Shown: positions 8,007 to 16,527 of the stretch, piece by piece
Layout: every line of letters starts with the position of its first letter
Numbering within the stretch: the stretch's first letter is position 1
DNA from: a virus
IMG/VR virus record: IMGVR_UViG_3300036853_000446
Span: 186,001 to 250,000 of that record
Reading direction: 5' to 3' (one strand)
DNA length: 64,000 nt
The notes under the pieces: model-generated
What the model saw: the letters and a program-made list of their open reading frames with translations, nothing else
Told to the model about the DNA's origin: nothing
The model's database searches: none
Position numbers and translations under genes: made by a program

Positions 8007-8275
8007 TTCACGCGGATCCGAAAGAGCTGCTCGAGAAGCTCGTCCTCGCACGCGAGATGGTTCAGGTGGGTGGCTCTTACCGCCACCGCATCACGGGCGC
8101 GTTGTATCGCGTGCATCTCATCGTCATGCGTGGGGAGAAACTGGAGCCCGCGGTCGTCTATTCTGCGGTGGACGGGCCCGCAATCCCTTGGGATCGAAAA
8201 CTCACGGTTTTCCTCGAGCGCTTTCACCTCGTCGAGTTCTCGGCGTTGCCTCCTATCGATCCACCCGAAGTCTAA
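8003..8275 (+). CDS. DUF1653-like protein
   Basis: 90 aa with the DUF1653 pattern (GGSYRHRITGALYRVHLIV, then EPAVVYSAVDG and FLERFHLV). Function of the family is unknown. The GTG start overlaps the groES stop, so translation is probably coupled. Confidence 0.65.
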   Translation: MIHADPKELLEKLVLAREMVQVGGSYRHRITGALYRVHLIVMRGEKLEPAVVYSAVDGPAIPWDRKLTVFLERFHLVEFSALPPIDPPEV

Positions 8276-8279
8276 GATC

Positions 8280-8621
8280 ATGAGCGAGCCCTCTTCTCCG
8301 TGTCTCGTGAAATATAGGGCCTTGTGTCATCAACCAGCGCCGCCCGAGATTCGAGAGAGTACGTGGACGATCCTCGCGGCGTGGATCGGTGATCACGTGG
8401 CCCAAGATGCCCTCGTCGAGACTTATCGGGAAATGTTAAAGGAACTTGGCCCCATCTCGCAAGCAAAGGAGGGCACCCCCGCGGGACTCCTTGCCGAGGC
8501 CATCAGAGACGCCGCTGACGTCGTCTGGTATGCCTTGGACGAAGAGCATCTCGAGATGCTCGATGAAGTTGTGGCGGAGCTGGCCAAGCTGCCGGCAGAA
8601 AACAACCCGCAACCCGAGTGA
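8280..8621 (+). CDS. Hypothetical acidic helical protein
   Basis: 113 aa (MSEPSSPCLVKY start) and mostly helical; ends ALDEEHLEMLDEVVAELAKL. Starts 4 nt after the DUF1653 stop, making a groES-DUF1653-orphan operon. No family recognised. Confidence 0.65.
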   Translation: MSEPSSPCLVKYRALCHQPAPPEIRESTWTILAAWIGDHVAQDALVETYREMLKELGPISQAKEGTPAGLLAEAIRDAADVVWYALDEEHLEMLDEVVAELAKLPAENNPQPE

Positions 8622-8656
8622 AAGTCGACATCGTTGATTCGCGCCGTAACGCCTGT

Positions 8657-9301
8657 CTAGCGCAGACCTAAATCTTGCGCGCGGTCGTGGTGGCCCTGCA
8701 CCGTCCACGACCGCGTGAGTGCGCCTTGGAGTAAGTGCCCGAGTTCGTGCTGAAGCGTCGTTTGCGACAAGGGCTCGACCGATCGCCGGTAGCTGACGAC
8801 CATCTTGTGTGAACGCGCCACGTCGAACCCGGGCAGCGGCATCTTCTCGCCCGCGCAGCAGCTCCCCGCGAGGTTCGGCTTCAGCCAGACCCAGAACATG
8901 GCGCCGTCCGCGAAGTCGCGAATCTGCGACCATCTGAAGGCCTTCTGCCAGCAGTCGAAGGTAAAGAAGAACTGGCCGATGACCACCTCGGGATCGAGAG
9001 CCCCCTTGTAGCTGCCCGGGTGGATCATGACCGAATAGAAAGGTCCCCGGATGTAAATGAACGGCTCGAGCAGTCGGCGTCTCCGCCAGAGAAGGTTCGC
9101 GTAGACGGCGGTCACGCCGAGCAGGAGGATCCCGAGCGTCCCTTGCACGCCGATCAATCCGGCGGGTAGTCCCCAGGCCTTGGCAGTGCTTTGGCATCTT
9201 GACGTTCCGGCGCACAGCAAGGCGATGAGGACGAGCGGGACGAGCGAGCCCGGGAACAGCAGGTCCTTCGAAGTCAGCCAACGCGGTCTGGACGGCGGCA
9301 T
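8657..9301 (-). CDS. Membrane-anchored HELGH zincin-like protein
   Basis: 214 aa with two membrane segments at about residues 14-32 and 45-68. The soluble domain ends with LQHELGHLLQGAL; HELGH at residues 185-189 is the HExxH zinc and catalytic helix of gluzincin/metzincin folds. No FAExF motif follows, unlike the three other HELGH proteins here, so the third ligand is unclear. It starts 4 nt after the upstream SLOG gene stop. Confidence 0.65.
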   Translation of the reverse strand: MPPSRPRWLTSKDLLFPGSLVPLVLIALLCAGTSRCQSTAKAWGLPAGLIGVQGTLGILLLGVTAVYANLLWRRRRLLEPFIYIRGPFYSVMIHPGSYKGALDPEVVIGQFFFTFDCWQKAFRWSQIRDFADGAMFWVWLKPNLAGSCCAGEKMPLPGFDVARSHKMVVSYRRSVEPLSQTTLQHELGHLLQGALTRSWTVQGHHDRAQDLGLR

Positions 9302-9304
9302 GAC

Positions 9305-9712
9305 TCAGCCGCTCACACGCCCTGCGCGATAGAGAATTTCCCGTACGACGATCGCGGTTTCCTCGACGCGCATGATGCTCGCCATGTGAGCCGTGCCCTT
9401 GGAAAGGGTGTCCTCGAGCTTGAACGCGAGCCCGACATCGATGAAGCAGCCGTCTTGCTTGCAGGGATGCTCCGACCGGAGCATCCTGAGATTCCGTCGG
9501 ATGCCCGCCGCGGGCCATGGCCCGTCGAGCTTGGGGTTGACGGGGTAGGGGCGTACCTCGAAGCCGAGAATCTCTGCGGCGAAGCCTGCGATGATGTCAG
9601 CCCCACGAGCGCCCCCGTGCACGACGATTGTGCCCTCCGGGAACTCCTGAAGAACCGCCTGGATTGGCTTCTGATCGAGCCAGACGCGCGGGCCACAGAC
9701 GAGGACTTTCAT
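9305..9712 (-). CDS. YspA/YpsA-related SLOG-fold protein (DUF2493-like)
   Basis: 135 aa, Rossmann-like SLOG fold: MKVLVCGPRVWLDQ at the N-terminus and VHGGARGADIIAGFAAEILG, the nucleotide-binding glycine-rich segment, then PYPVN. Such proteins bind nucleotide-derived ligands. The C-terminal half departs from the usual GT(A/G)D end but keeps KGTAHM. The start is fixed by motif A 9 nt upstream; longer in-frame starts would cross the divergent promoter. Confidence 0.75.
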   Translation of the reverse strand: MKVLVCGPRVWLDQKPIQAVLQEFPEGTIVVHGGARGADIIAGFAAEILGFEVRPYPVNPKLDGPWPAAGIRRNLRMLRSEHPCKQDGCFIDVGLAFKLEDTLSKGTAHMASIMRVEETAIVVREILYRAGRVSG

Positions 9713-9721
9713 CCCTGTCCG

Positions 9722-9727
9722 TACACC
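9722..9727 (-). promoter_or_regulatory. Motif A, minus-strand half of divergent pair
   Basis: TACACC on the plus strand, i.e. GGTGTA read leftward, ending 9 nt before the SLOG gene ATG. It is only 15 nt from the oppositely oriented copy at 9743. Confidence 0.6.
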
Positions 9728-9742
9728 TACCACCCCGAAGCC

Positions 9743-9748
9743 GGTGTA
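9743..9748 (+). promoter_or_regulatory. Motif A, plus-strand half of divergent pair
   Basis: CCGGTGTAG ends 11 nt before ATG 9760. Back-to-back with the leftward copy at 9722-9727. Confidence 0.6.
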
Positions 9749-9759
9749 GTCGGATGGCG

Positions 9760-11484
9760 ATGCCCGAACTTGGAGAGACGTGGTCTGTAGCACGGATGGG
9801 AGAAACCCGACTCGAGGCAGTCATCATCGCCACCGGACCTTCGATGATCCGGCTCGTCACGCGCGCTGGGAACCGAGTCACGCTTCCCACCAATAGCCTG
9901 AACCTCCTTGGGACTCTCGTGAGCCCCGCCCCGGCGCCGCATACCTGTAGTAATTGTCGCCAGGCCGCTTTCTTCCGTCACACTTTTGGCCCCGAGACCG
10001 TTTGGGTCTGTGAGGATCACCTGCCACACGGGGCCAGAGCCTATTTTCCCGGAGACGCGCTTGGGCCGTCCGGACTCGATGTCACGTGTCCGCGGTGCGA
10101 GTCGGCCCTCGTGACGGTCGACCTTCAGCTCGTGCCTCTCGCCAACGGCCGGGCGACGACCAAGTGGAGTTGCGACGACTGTCATTGCTGCTGGAGCATG
10201 CTCGTTGGCCGCGGCCTTGGAGACGACGGGGCGACGCTCGCCGGAGACCTTGCCCTGATGATTGAGAATGACCCCTCGATATCGGAAGCGTGGTTGGGCT
10301 TCGTCGCCTATCGAAACATCTGTCGTGCCATGGGCATGGGAGACGTGGCTCACATCCATGGGATCCCCCTCCAATCGAAATCAGGATTGGCAGATATGCT
10401 GACGCTGGTCTTGTCCGTCGCGAGCCCGGAGCAGACGATGAACATGATCGCCGGGGAGCAATCTCCCCTATTCGGGCTTCAATTCCCCACGCTCGACATC
10501 GGCATCGGCTCGAGTTGGAAACGACGTTCCTTCCCTCCTCAGCGGGAAACGTTTTGCACGATCTTCTCCGCCGATGCTGATCACGTCACGTTTGGTCTCA
10601 TCGGCGCTAACACCGAATACTTGAATTACTACGCCTTGCGCGCCCACGAGGCCGGCCCGCCCATGACGCTCAGCGTCCCGGCCTTCCTGCTTTATTGGAC
10701 CCCGAACGTCCTGTTGACGGAGCGCCCGAGGGAGTGGACGATCTGGCAACACGTCGAGACGCGAGAGATCGTTCAAGTCACCCCCGGAACTCGGACTCAA
10801 TCCTCCAACAATCAGGTCTCGTATTTCACTCCCGACGGCCGACGCGAGGCAACCCCGATCGTCACCTTCTACCGTCTTTACCGGGAATTACCGACGCCAC
10901 CCGAGCGCCACATCTGGCATCAGCACGGCCAACTCTTCACGGTCGAGCGCACGGAAAAGAGCCTCACCCTGCATCCCTACGCGGCGCACGAAGGGTCCTC
11001 TCGAGCCGGCGTGCGCGAGACGACGAGCGCAGATTTCTATGAGCTTTACGAGGCATTGGTCTTCGAAGATCAACTCGTAACGTTTCACGCCGACAAGGTG
11101 GTGCTGCGCAAGAACGCTCGATGGCATCTCAAATCAGACCCCGATCACTCCGTGACCATCGTCGACATTGGGCGCGTGGGCTCGGCCGACTACGTGCGCT
11201 TCACTGACACGGACTTGCGAGTCGAGGAGCTGACGCATTTTTTAGCCGAGTTCGTACACATCGGAATCGAACTTCCCTGTCGAGTTGGCGAGACTTGGGT
11301 TGGGCTCACCGAGCCCAGCCGTCAAGGCGTCATCCTCGAAGTGGACACCACCTTTGGCAGAGCGACGCTCAGGCTTGAAGACGGCTCAGAAGTAGCGATC
11401 TCCCGGGACACGCTCAGCTCGCAGTTTAGGAAACTAGACATTCGAAGTTACTGGGAAATCCTCGACTCAGATGATGGCACCTGA
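9760..11484 (+). CDS. 574-aa protein with zinc ribbons and repeated barrel-like domains
   Basis: Unknown function. An N-terminal module (GETWSVARMGETRLEAVIIA, then VTLPTNSL) is echoed at the C-terminus (GETWVGLTEPSRQGVILEVD, then VAISRDTLSSQF), suggesting repeated SH3/KOW-like barrels. Between them are two zinc-ribbon blocks (CSNCRQAAFF with VCEDH; TCPRCES with CDDCHCC) and several similar W-containing segments (REWTIWQHVET, RHIWHQHGQLF, NARWHL). ATG 9760 follows motif A by 11 nt; ATG 9754 is also possible. The stop overlaps the next gene. Confidence 0.7.
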   Translation: MPELGETWSVARMGETRLEAVIIATGPSMIRLVTRAGNRVTLPTNSLNLLGTLVSPAPAPHTCSNCRQAAFFRHTFGPETVWVCEDHLPHGARAYFPGDALGPSGLDVTCPRCESALVTVDLQLVPLANGRATTKWSCDDCHCCWSMLVGRGLGDDGATLAGDLALMIENDPSISEAWLGFVAYRNICRAMGMGDVAHIHGIPLQSKSGLADMLTLVLSVASPEQTMNMIAGEQSPLFGLQFPTLDIGIGSSWKRRSFPPQRETFCTIFSADADHVTFGLIGANTEYLNYYALRAHEAGPPMTLSVPAFLLYWTPNVLLTERPREWTIWQHVETREIVQVTPGTRTQSSNNQVSYFTPDGRREATPIVTFYRLYRELPTPPERHIWHQHGQLFTVERTEKSLTLHPYAAHEGSSRAGVRETTSADFYELYEALVFEDQLVTFHADKVVLRKNARWHLKSDPDHSVTIVDIGRVGSADYVRFTDTDLRVEELTHFLAEFVHIGIELPCRVGETWVGLTEPSRQGVILEVDTTFGRATLRLEDGSEVAISRDTLSSQFRKLDIRSYWEILDSDDGT

Positions 11485-12055
11485 AAAAGAGGTACAAACG
11501 CCCCTAAAGTTGATGTTACCCTTCCGACCAGATATGGGGAACTTCGAGAGCGACCTCGATCAGCTTATCGAACAGAAAATAGTGCGCATACTGGCGCGCG
11601 TACTAGAGAAGCTCGGCGGCGCAGTAGGTTCCGACCGAACCGGCAGCAACACCGACGCTGTCGCGGCTCTCTCCGACGACACTCGTCGTACGACCACCCG
11701 CCGAGCTGGAAAAAAGAAGAAGCGGAAGGCGAAGAAGAAATCGACGGTCACGACCGCTAGAAAAAAGCGAAACAAGAGGGCGGTGGCAATGACTCTAGTG
11801 GGGGCAGCATCTCGGGATGCCATCGTCAACGTGCTCATGCAGAAAGGCCCACTGAAGGTAGCTCAGATCGAAAAGGCCATCGGCCTCACGCAAACCACCG
11901 TAAACCGGCACCTCAGAGATCTGAAGACAGCCAAGGTCGTGGCGACGGTCAGGGATGGGAAGCGGGTGCTCTACAAGGCCGTTCACGACGGACGAGCGGG
12001 ACGCAAGACCGAGCCACCGGTATCGGCAGTCAACGCCCCTGCGACCGCCGCCTGA
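11471..12055 (+). CDS. Winged-helix DNA-binding protein with Lys-rich linker
   Basis: 194 aa. An N-terminal helix (LDQLIEQKIVRILARVLEKL) may dimerise, followed by a very basic linker (KKKKRKAKKK). The C-terminal winged helix is ArsR/MarR-like: LMQKGPLKVAQIEKAIGLTQ and TVNRHLRDLKTAKVV form helix-turn-helix and the beta wing is VRDGKRVLYKAV. It overlaps the previous gene by 14 nt. Likely a transcription regulator or nucleoid-associated protein. Confidence 0.75.
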   Translation: MMAPEKEVQTPLKLMLPFRPDMGNFESDLDQLIEQKIVRILARVLEKLGGAVGSDRTGSNTDAVAALSDDTRRTTTRRAGKKKKRKAKKKSTVTTARKKRNKRAVAMTLVGAASRDAIVNVLMQKGPLKVAQIEKAIGLTQTTVNRHLRDLKTAKVVATVRDGKRVLYKAVHDGRAGRKTEPPVSAVNAPATAA

Positions 12056-12064
12056 GGGCCCCAA

Positions 12065-12376
12065 ATGAAGGTGTGGAGGGTTGGAGCCGAGCCGCGCACG
12101 CTGCGCTGCGAAGATGAGGTCGTCGGCATGATGGACACGCCGGAGCTGGCAGCTTACCTCGTAGGCACTATCGAGGACTGCGAACGGTTGCAAACCGCCA
12201 GATCGTCCTCGCAGCACAACCTGGATACCGCCTTTGCCGAAATACTTCGGCTTCTCGACGTTCAGAGCAAAGCCTTCGAGCTGCTCCGGAAGGCTTCTTG
12301 TCCCGACGACCCCGAATGGGAGCGCCAGCGTCGAGAGCTTCTCGGGCTCCCCCTCGCCGATCCCGAAAAGACTTAG
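12065..12376 (+). CDS. Hypothetical helical protein, 103 aa
   Basis: Helical protein (AFAEILRLLDVQSKAFELLRK) of unknown role, 9 nt after the winged-helix gene and probably in the same transcript. No motif recognised. Confidence 0.6.
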   Translation: MKVWRVGAEPRTLRCEDEVVGMMDTPELAAYLVGTIEDCERLQTARSSSQHNLDTAFAEILRLLDVQSKAFELLRKASCPDDPEWERQRRELLGLPLADPEKT

Positions 12377-12407
12377 CCCAAACTCGGGCACGACAACCGC
12401 GTTGGGT

Positions 12408-12689
12408 TCAACGCGCGACGGTACGACCGTCTGCGGTCCCTTCCTGAATGAGAGCGTCGCCGACGACCCTACCCCAGTAGGTCTCCACCTTTGCGGCCGT
12501 GCGGATCCAGATCTTCTGGCCCGAGACACGAAAGTACGCCGCGATGCTCCGAGGTTGGACGTCGCTCGTGTGCCAGCCGGACACGCCCGTGTAGGCGTGA
12601 ACGTACCGGGCACCTCTGCATCGGGACGCCTTCAGAAGCGCTGTTGCAAGGTCGGGCTCGCCAGGGGGGATCACGTCGGGCTTGGTCAC
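12408..12689 (-). CDS. Hypothetical protein, 93 aa
   Basis: Unrecognised. GARYVHAYTGVSGWHTSDVQ and AAYFRVSGQKIWIRTAAKVE suggest a compact beta-rich protein. It lies in a short minus-strand run with the next two genes. Confidence 0.45.
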   Translation of the reverse strand: MTKPDVIPPGEPDLATALLKASRCRGARYVHAYTGVSGWHTSDVQPRSIAAYFRVSGQKIWIRTAAKVETYWGRVVGDALIQEGTADGRTVAR

Positions 12690-12731
12690 CTTCCGAATAC
12701 GGGCGGACGTTCGATTTTGCAGCCCAACGAT

Positions 12732-12956
12732 TCAAAGTAACTCCCACAGCGTGCGTTGTCGAAACGGGCGGCCGAGAGGCTCGAATTCCAACAGGAATTT
12801 CTCTAGGTGCCAGGTGCGCCGCACCTTCGCAAACTGCGTTCGGTCGACCGTGACGGTGGGACAACCCGCGTTCCGAGTGTCGAGCACCTCGACTTCGTAG
12901 CCCCGCGTCTTGTGGCGCCAGCACTTATGCCGGATCTGCGGAGGTTCGTCGGTCAT
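12732..12956 (-). CDS. Hypothetical protein, 74 aa
   Basis: Small protein with RGYEVEVLDTRN and RRTWHLEKFLLEFEPLG, a segment resembling other small phage orphans. No catalytic motif. It is 43 nt upstream of the 12689 start on the same strand. Confidence 0.5.
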   Translation of the reverse strand: MTDEPPQIRHKCWRHKTRGYEVEVLDTRNAGCPTVTVDRTQFAKVRRTWHLEKFLLEFEPLGRPFRQRTLWELL

Positions 12957-13015
12957 CGGGATTCCTACCTACCCCGGTCCACCGGTTGCGCGGAGACTCC
13001 CTTGGAATCGTCCGC

Positions 13016-13165
13016 TCAGGCGTTCTCTCGTTCCCTGCGGGATCTATTCGAGTTTCTCGGCCGGCCTTTTCGGCCAAGACCCTTCTTTGCGCCCACGGTT
13101 CGGATGCGAAGCCGACGACAGTCGTTCTTCTGCACGAGGGCAAGCGTGTGGTTGCGGGCATCCAT
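13016..13165 (-). CDS. Putative 49-aa basic protein
   Basis: MDARNHTLALVQKNDCRRLR followed by an Arg/Lys-rich tail. ATG 13165 is preceded by GAGGAATTG, a good Shine-Dalgarno at correct spacing, and it lies 50 nt downstream of the IF-1 gene. Composition suggests an RNA- or DNA-binding peptide. Weakly supported because of its size. Confidence 0.4.
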   Translation of the reverse strand: MDARNHTLALVQKNDCRRLRIRTVGAKKGLGRKGRPRNSNRSRRERENA

Positions 13166-13215
13166 CAATTCCTCGATCTCGACCCAAACACTTTAGCCCA
13201 TGCCTACGCGGCGCG

Positions 13216-13437
13216 CTACTTCAGGCGAAAGGTGATCAGCCCATGCGACATGTCGTAGGGCGACACCGCAACGCGAACTCGATCGCCGGGGACGACCCGG
13301 ATGTAATTTCGCTTGAGGCGCCCAGACAGCTGACCCCGGACCACGTTCTCCTGCTCGTTGATTTGGATCTCGTATTGGCCGCCGCCAAGCGCGTTGACGA
13401 TGGTGCCATCAAGCTCGACCAGATCACCCTTGGGCAT
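13216..13437 (-). CDS. infA: Translation initiation factor IF-1
   Basis: 73 aa, the exact family length, S1/OB fold. KGDLVELDGTIVNALGGGQY, QLSGRLKRNYIRVVPGDRVR and SPYDMSHGLITFRLK match IF-1 element by element (compare SGKMRKNYIRILTGDKV and PYDLSKGRI in E. coli). IF-1 occupies the ribosomal A site and modulates start-site selection. Its ATG overlaps the upstream gene by 14 nt. IF-1 outside a host chromosome is unusual and could bias initiation on this element's many short-leader mRNAs (inference). Confidence 0.95.
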   Translation of the reverse strand: MPKGDLVELDGTIVNALGGGQYEIQINEQENVVRGQLSGRLKRNYIRVVPGDRVRVAVSPYDMSHGLITFRLK

Positions 13438-13990
13438 GCACCTCGTCCTCGCCTTTGACCAAAGCCCTCATGGCCTGGACGTACCAGATACCGTCGATAC
13501 TCTCGTTCGAGATCTCGCGCAGCTGGTCTTCGGACTCGAGGACACCCCACCACGACTCGTAGCCGTAGACGACGCGCCACAAGCTCGGGATCCAGAGGGC
13601 GGGATTCTGCATCGAAAGGCTGAAGCTCAACACGCCCGACTCCGGATCGTAAGAGCACCCCACGGTGCGTGCGACGTCACCGAGATACAATCCGAGGTAC
13701 GTCTTGCCTCCAAAATCCTCACCACACGGACGAACCCGAACGAGCCGATTCACCTTCCGACTTCGACCGGGGGCGACGAGTTCTCCGTCGATATGAACGC
13801 CCGTGACGCTCACGGGATACTTGAATGGTTTGACCAAATCCGGCTCTGCCAGCAGCCTCGATAGAGAGTCCTCGCAGATCTTCTCGGCATCCGGAGCCAT
13901 GAGGCTTTCGGCGTAGATCGCTCGGCGCCTCTCCTCGAGTTGTTCGATCTGCTCGTCGATGCTCGCGAGTTCGTCTTTCAAGGTCGACAT
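13424..13990 (-). CDS. Hypothetical protein with N-terminal coiled coil, 188 aa
   Basis: Starts with a short coiled coil (LKDELASIDEQIEQLEERRR), then a beta-rich body with GGKTYLGLYLGDVA and WWGVLESEDQL. Function unknown. First gene of the operon with infA; its stop lies inside the infA start region. Confidence 0.65.
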   Translation of the reverse strand: MSTLKDELASIDEQIEQLEERRRAIYAESLMAPDAEKICEDSLSRLLAEPDLVKPFKYPVSVTGVHIDGELVAPGRSRKVNRLVRVRPCGEDFGGKTYLGLYLGDVARTVGCSYDPESGVLSFSLSMQNPALWIPSLWRVVYGYESWWGVLESEDQLREISNESIDGIWYVQAMRALVKGEDEVHAQG

Positions 13991-14047
13991 TTGGGTTCTC
14001 CACCATGGCGCGAATCAGGGACCGACTCTCTTTGGATTTGCACTCAC

Positions 14048-14053
14048 GGTGTA
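14048..14053 (+). promoter_or_regulatory. Motif A upstream of the Nudix gene
   Basis: CACGGTGTAC ends 16 nt before GTG 14070 and supports that GTG over upstream start choices. Confidence 0.5.
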
Positions 14054-14069
14054 CTTCAAAGCAGATATT

Positions 14070-14957
14070 GTGGCGAGTCACATTTATTCGGTTGTGGCCA
14101 TCGTTACCGACGATGAGGGCCGTTACCTCGTCGTTTCGCGAAAGGGCGACCACGACGACCTCGGTTGGCCTGGTGGAAAGGTAAACCCGGGCGAAACCGC
14201 AGAACTGGCGATCATCCGCGAGTTGTTCGAAGAGACCGGGCTCCTCGTTTCTCAACGGTTTCTTCGTTCGACCTTCATCGCGGCCGATCAAGAGGGACGC
14301 CTCTGTATGGCGTTCGACATCCTGCAGTACAAGGGCGTCGCTTACTCGAGGAAAGGCGCGTGGGTTGGCTGGGTCAAAGCCGCGAGACTCGTTACCGAAC
14401 GAAATGCGTTTAGAGATTACAACATTGCCGTCTTCAATCAAAAAGGGATCGCCTTCGACGGACCCCCGGAACCTCCCCCGCCCCCTGAACCCTCCGTCGA
14501 AGAAAAGCTCCTCGAGCTGACGGGAACACGAGGGTTTCCACAACGTCACATCACCTTCTTGCACGGGCCGTCGGCTCTGTCGTTTTGCCCCGTGGTGAGC
14601 ATTCCCCAGCCGCGGCTGACCTTCGACCGCAAGTGTTTCGTCGGCCTCTCGAACGAGCCCGTTCTCGGGATACGGGCGCACCTCCAGAAGTCGCTGATCC
14701 CTCTCAACCTGCTTCGCTACATGCACAGCCTCGGGGATCGCTGCATCGCGGCCGTCGTGGCCGTTTGTCCGCATCGGCCCCCCGCCGATTGGGAAGCGGT
14801 GTCGTCGAACATCATCGAGTGCCAGCCCCTTCAGATCGAGGTGAAGCTGACGTTGACAAAGAATCGGGCAGCCACCACCCCCATCGGATCGTCCGTGATC
14901 GTCTCGAGGCCTGCGCGCTCCGAGACGACCACGTCATTTCACCAACCGTTGCCGTAG
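14070..14957 (+). CDS. Nudix hydrolase fused to an unknown C-terminal domain
   Basis: 295 aa from GTG 14070. The Nudix box is complete: GGKVNPGETAELAIIRELFE followed by ETGLL. The domain spans about residues 1-125; a poly-Pro linker (PPEPPPPPEP) separates a C-terminal domain of about 150 aa with HITFLHGPSALSF and ECQPLQIEVKLTLTK, possibly a 2H/RNA-ligand-like fold but not recognised. The substrate could be a modified nucleotide, NAD-type cap or ADP-ribose. Its 3' end overlaps the convergent PcfJ-like gene by 19 nt. Confidence 0.8.
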   Translation: MASHIYSVVAIVTDDEGRYLVVSRKGDHDDLGWPGGKVNPGETAELAIIRELFEETGLLVSQRFLRSTFIAADQEGRLCMAFDILQYKGVAYSRKGAWVGWVKAARLVTERNAFRDYNIAVFNQKGIAFDGPPEPPPPPEPSVEEKLLELTGTRGFPQRHITFLHGPSALSFCPVVSIPQPRLTFDRKCFVGLSNEPVLGIRAHLQKSLIPLNLLRYMHSLGDRCIAAVVAVCPHRPPADWEAVSSNIIECQPLQIEVKLTLTKNRAATTPIGSSVIVSRPARSETTTSFHQPLP

Positions 14958-16234
14958 TCGACCGTCAAGCTATTCCTTCGTGCCCACTCGATGATGACGC
15001 GATCCTCCTGCGGCTTCGTCCGCCGGTTATGGGCGCCGCGCGCCTGCACGATCGCTTTCGTCTTGTTATTGACCTCGAGCGTGATGAGCTTTTCCGAGGG
15101 CGTAAACTCGTCAGAGACCGAAAGGCTCCAGATCGACTTTTCTTTAGCCTCGATCTCCGATCGATACGAGTAGACGCAGTGATGCAGCGCCTTGCCTTCG
15201 GCGCGCAAATCTTCGGACGAGACAATTTCCTGGATCGTCCACACTACGACGTTGGCGAACCCGCGCTTGGCGAGCTTACCGTCTTCCTTCTCGACGCGGT
15301 AACTCCGAAACCCCGACCGTTCAAATTTGACGGACGGTCGATCGTCCACCTGCCAGGGGAAGCGGCGACCTCCTCCGGCCTGGTTCAGCTCTCGATGCCA
15401 TTCGTTCATCGCGCGCGTGAGCGCCGCCACCGTTCGGCCCTGCATCGAGAATGCGGGATTTTCCCTGAACCTCCGGAAGACGAAATCGCAGACGGGCGCG
15501 ATCTGCTCACGACTGAACATCGGATTGCGCGCGAAGAAGCGCAGCACACTGAGTCGGAATTCCTCCTCCGTAGCGGTGCCGATCATCTTGTTTCTCTCCA
15601 AGTTTCGCCAGACGCTGAACAATTGGTTGTCACCGCCTTCGGCTTTGACCTGCACGCGGCGCAGCGCGGAGACGATGCCAAACTCCGCCGGTGTCTCAAT
15701 AAACTCGAGGCACTGCGCCCGGGTGAGAGCCAACGGCAACCTTCCGCTCTTGCAGTATTGAAAGAGAGAGCCGCCACCAGCGACATGCACGACGAGCGGC
15801 ATGAGGAGCGCGGCATTCTGATCGTTTTCCGCGAATGCCGACCAGAGGAAGCGCGGCGTCGGATACTTCGCCAACAAGTGCTCGCAAAGACTGCGGAACA
15901 CGCTGCCGCGACCCTTGCCCTGTGGCTTCCAAGTCGCCAAGGGCCGAAGATGCTCGACCCTGGCGAGCCGACACAACGTGTCACGCTCCGAAGGCAAGAC
16001 GAGCTTTCGTCCCGCCGCCGGTCCCTCGAGTAGCTGGCGAATGAAGGAGCGAGGTCCGGGATCGAGACGCGCGATCACCCTGTCTTTCCAGAGCGTCCCT
16101 TGGTTCGCGAGTACCTGGAGAGCTGCCTCCGCGAGTTTGGTTTTCTTATCGTTTTCTACACGCTCGACTTCGCGAGCGTGTTGCTGCTGGCCCTCCGCAC
16201 GTGCACGGAAGGCCTCACGCTGACGCCTCTTCAT
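14939..16234 (-). CDS. PcfJ-like protein
   Basis: 431 aa from ATG 16234. The C-terminal 130 residues carry the PcfJ signature: LRAEGKALHHCVYSYRSEI, SIWSLSVSD, KLITLEVNNKT, IVQARGAHNRRT. PcfJ-like proteins occur on plasmids, conjugative elements and phages; their biochemical role is unknown. The N-terminal 300 aa are helical and basic. ATG 16234 overlaps the stop of the upstream small gene (TAATG), indicating coupling. Confidence 0.75.
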   Translation of the reverse strand: MKRRQREAFRARAEGQQQHAREVERVENDKKTKLAEAALQVLANQGTLWKDRVIARLDPGPRSFIRQLLEGPAAGRKLVLPSERDTLCRLARVEHLRPLATWKPQGKGRGSVFRSLCEHLLAKYPTPRFLWSAFAENDQNAALLMPLVVHVAGGGSLFQYCKSGRLPLALTRAQCLEFIETPAEFGIVSALRRVQVKAEGGDNQLFSVWRNLERNKMIGTATEEEFRLSVLRFFARNPMFSREQIAPVCDFVFRRFRENPAFSMQGRTVAALTRAMNEWHRELNQAGGGRRFPWQVDDRPSVKFERSGFRSYRVEKEDGKLAKRGFANVVVWTIQEIVSSEDLRAEGKALHHCVYSYRSEIEAKEKSIWSLSVSDEFTPSEKLITLEVNNKTKAIVQARGAHNRRTKPQEDRVIIEWARRNSLTVDYGNGW

Positions 16235-16527
16235 TACTCGACCGCCCACTGGAAGCGCCGAAACGCCTTCCAGTTCTTCTGGAGGTTGCGGGAACGTCGA
16301 GAGTCCATGCACCGACGGCGATGCGTCAGGCATCGGTCGCAGAGCCGCAGAACCCCGTCTTTTCGCAAGCGGAGTGCGCGGTATCGAAGTGCAGAGGAAA
16401 GCGGCCAACCACCAGGGTTGTGCCGTTCCTCATTCTCCAGCGACGATGCTGGATCGTCCGCTGCGCTCGAGGCGCAGCAACGCATGGACCCGAAAGTTGA
16501 CTTCGAGTTGTGGGGGAAGAGACGCAT
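16234..16527 (-). CDS. Small Arg/Cys-rich protein upstream of the PcfJ-like gene
   Basis: 97 aa, Arg-rich, with LRLCDRCLTHRRRC as a possible zinc-binding segment. The family is unknown. Support comes from the TAATG overlap with the following gene and an open frame of the right size; composition alone is not convincing. Confidence 0.4.
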   Translation of the reverse strand: MRLFPHNSKSTFGSMRCCASSAADDPASSLENEERHNPGGWPLSSALRYRALRLRKDGVLRLCDRCLTHRRRCMDSRRSRNLQKNWKAFRRFQWAVE

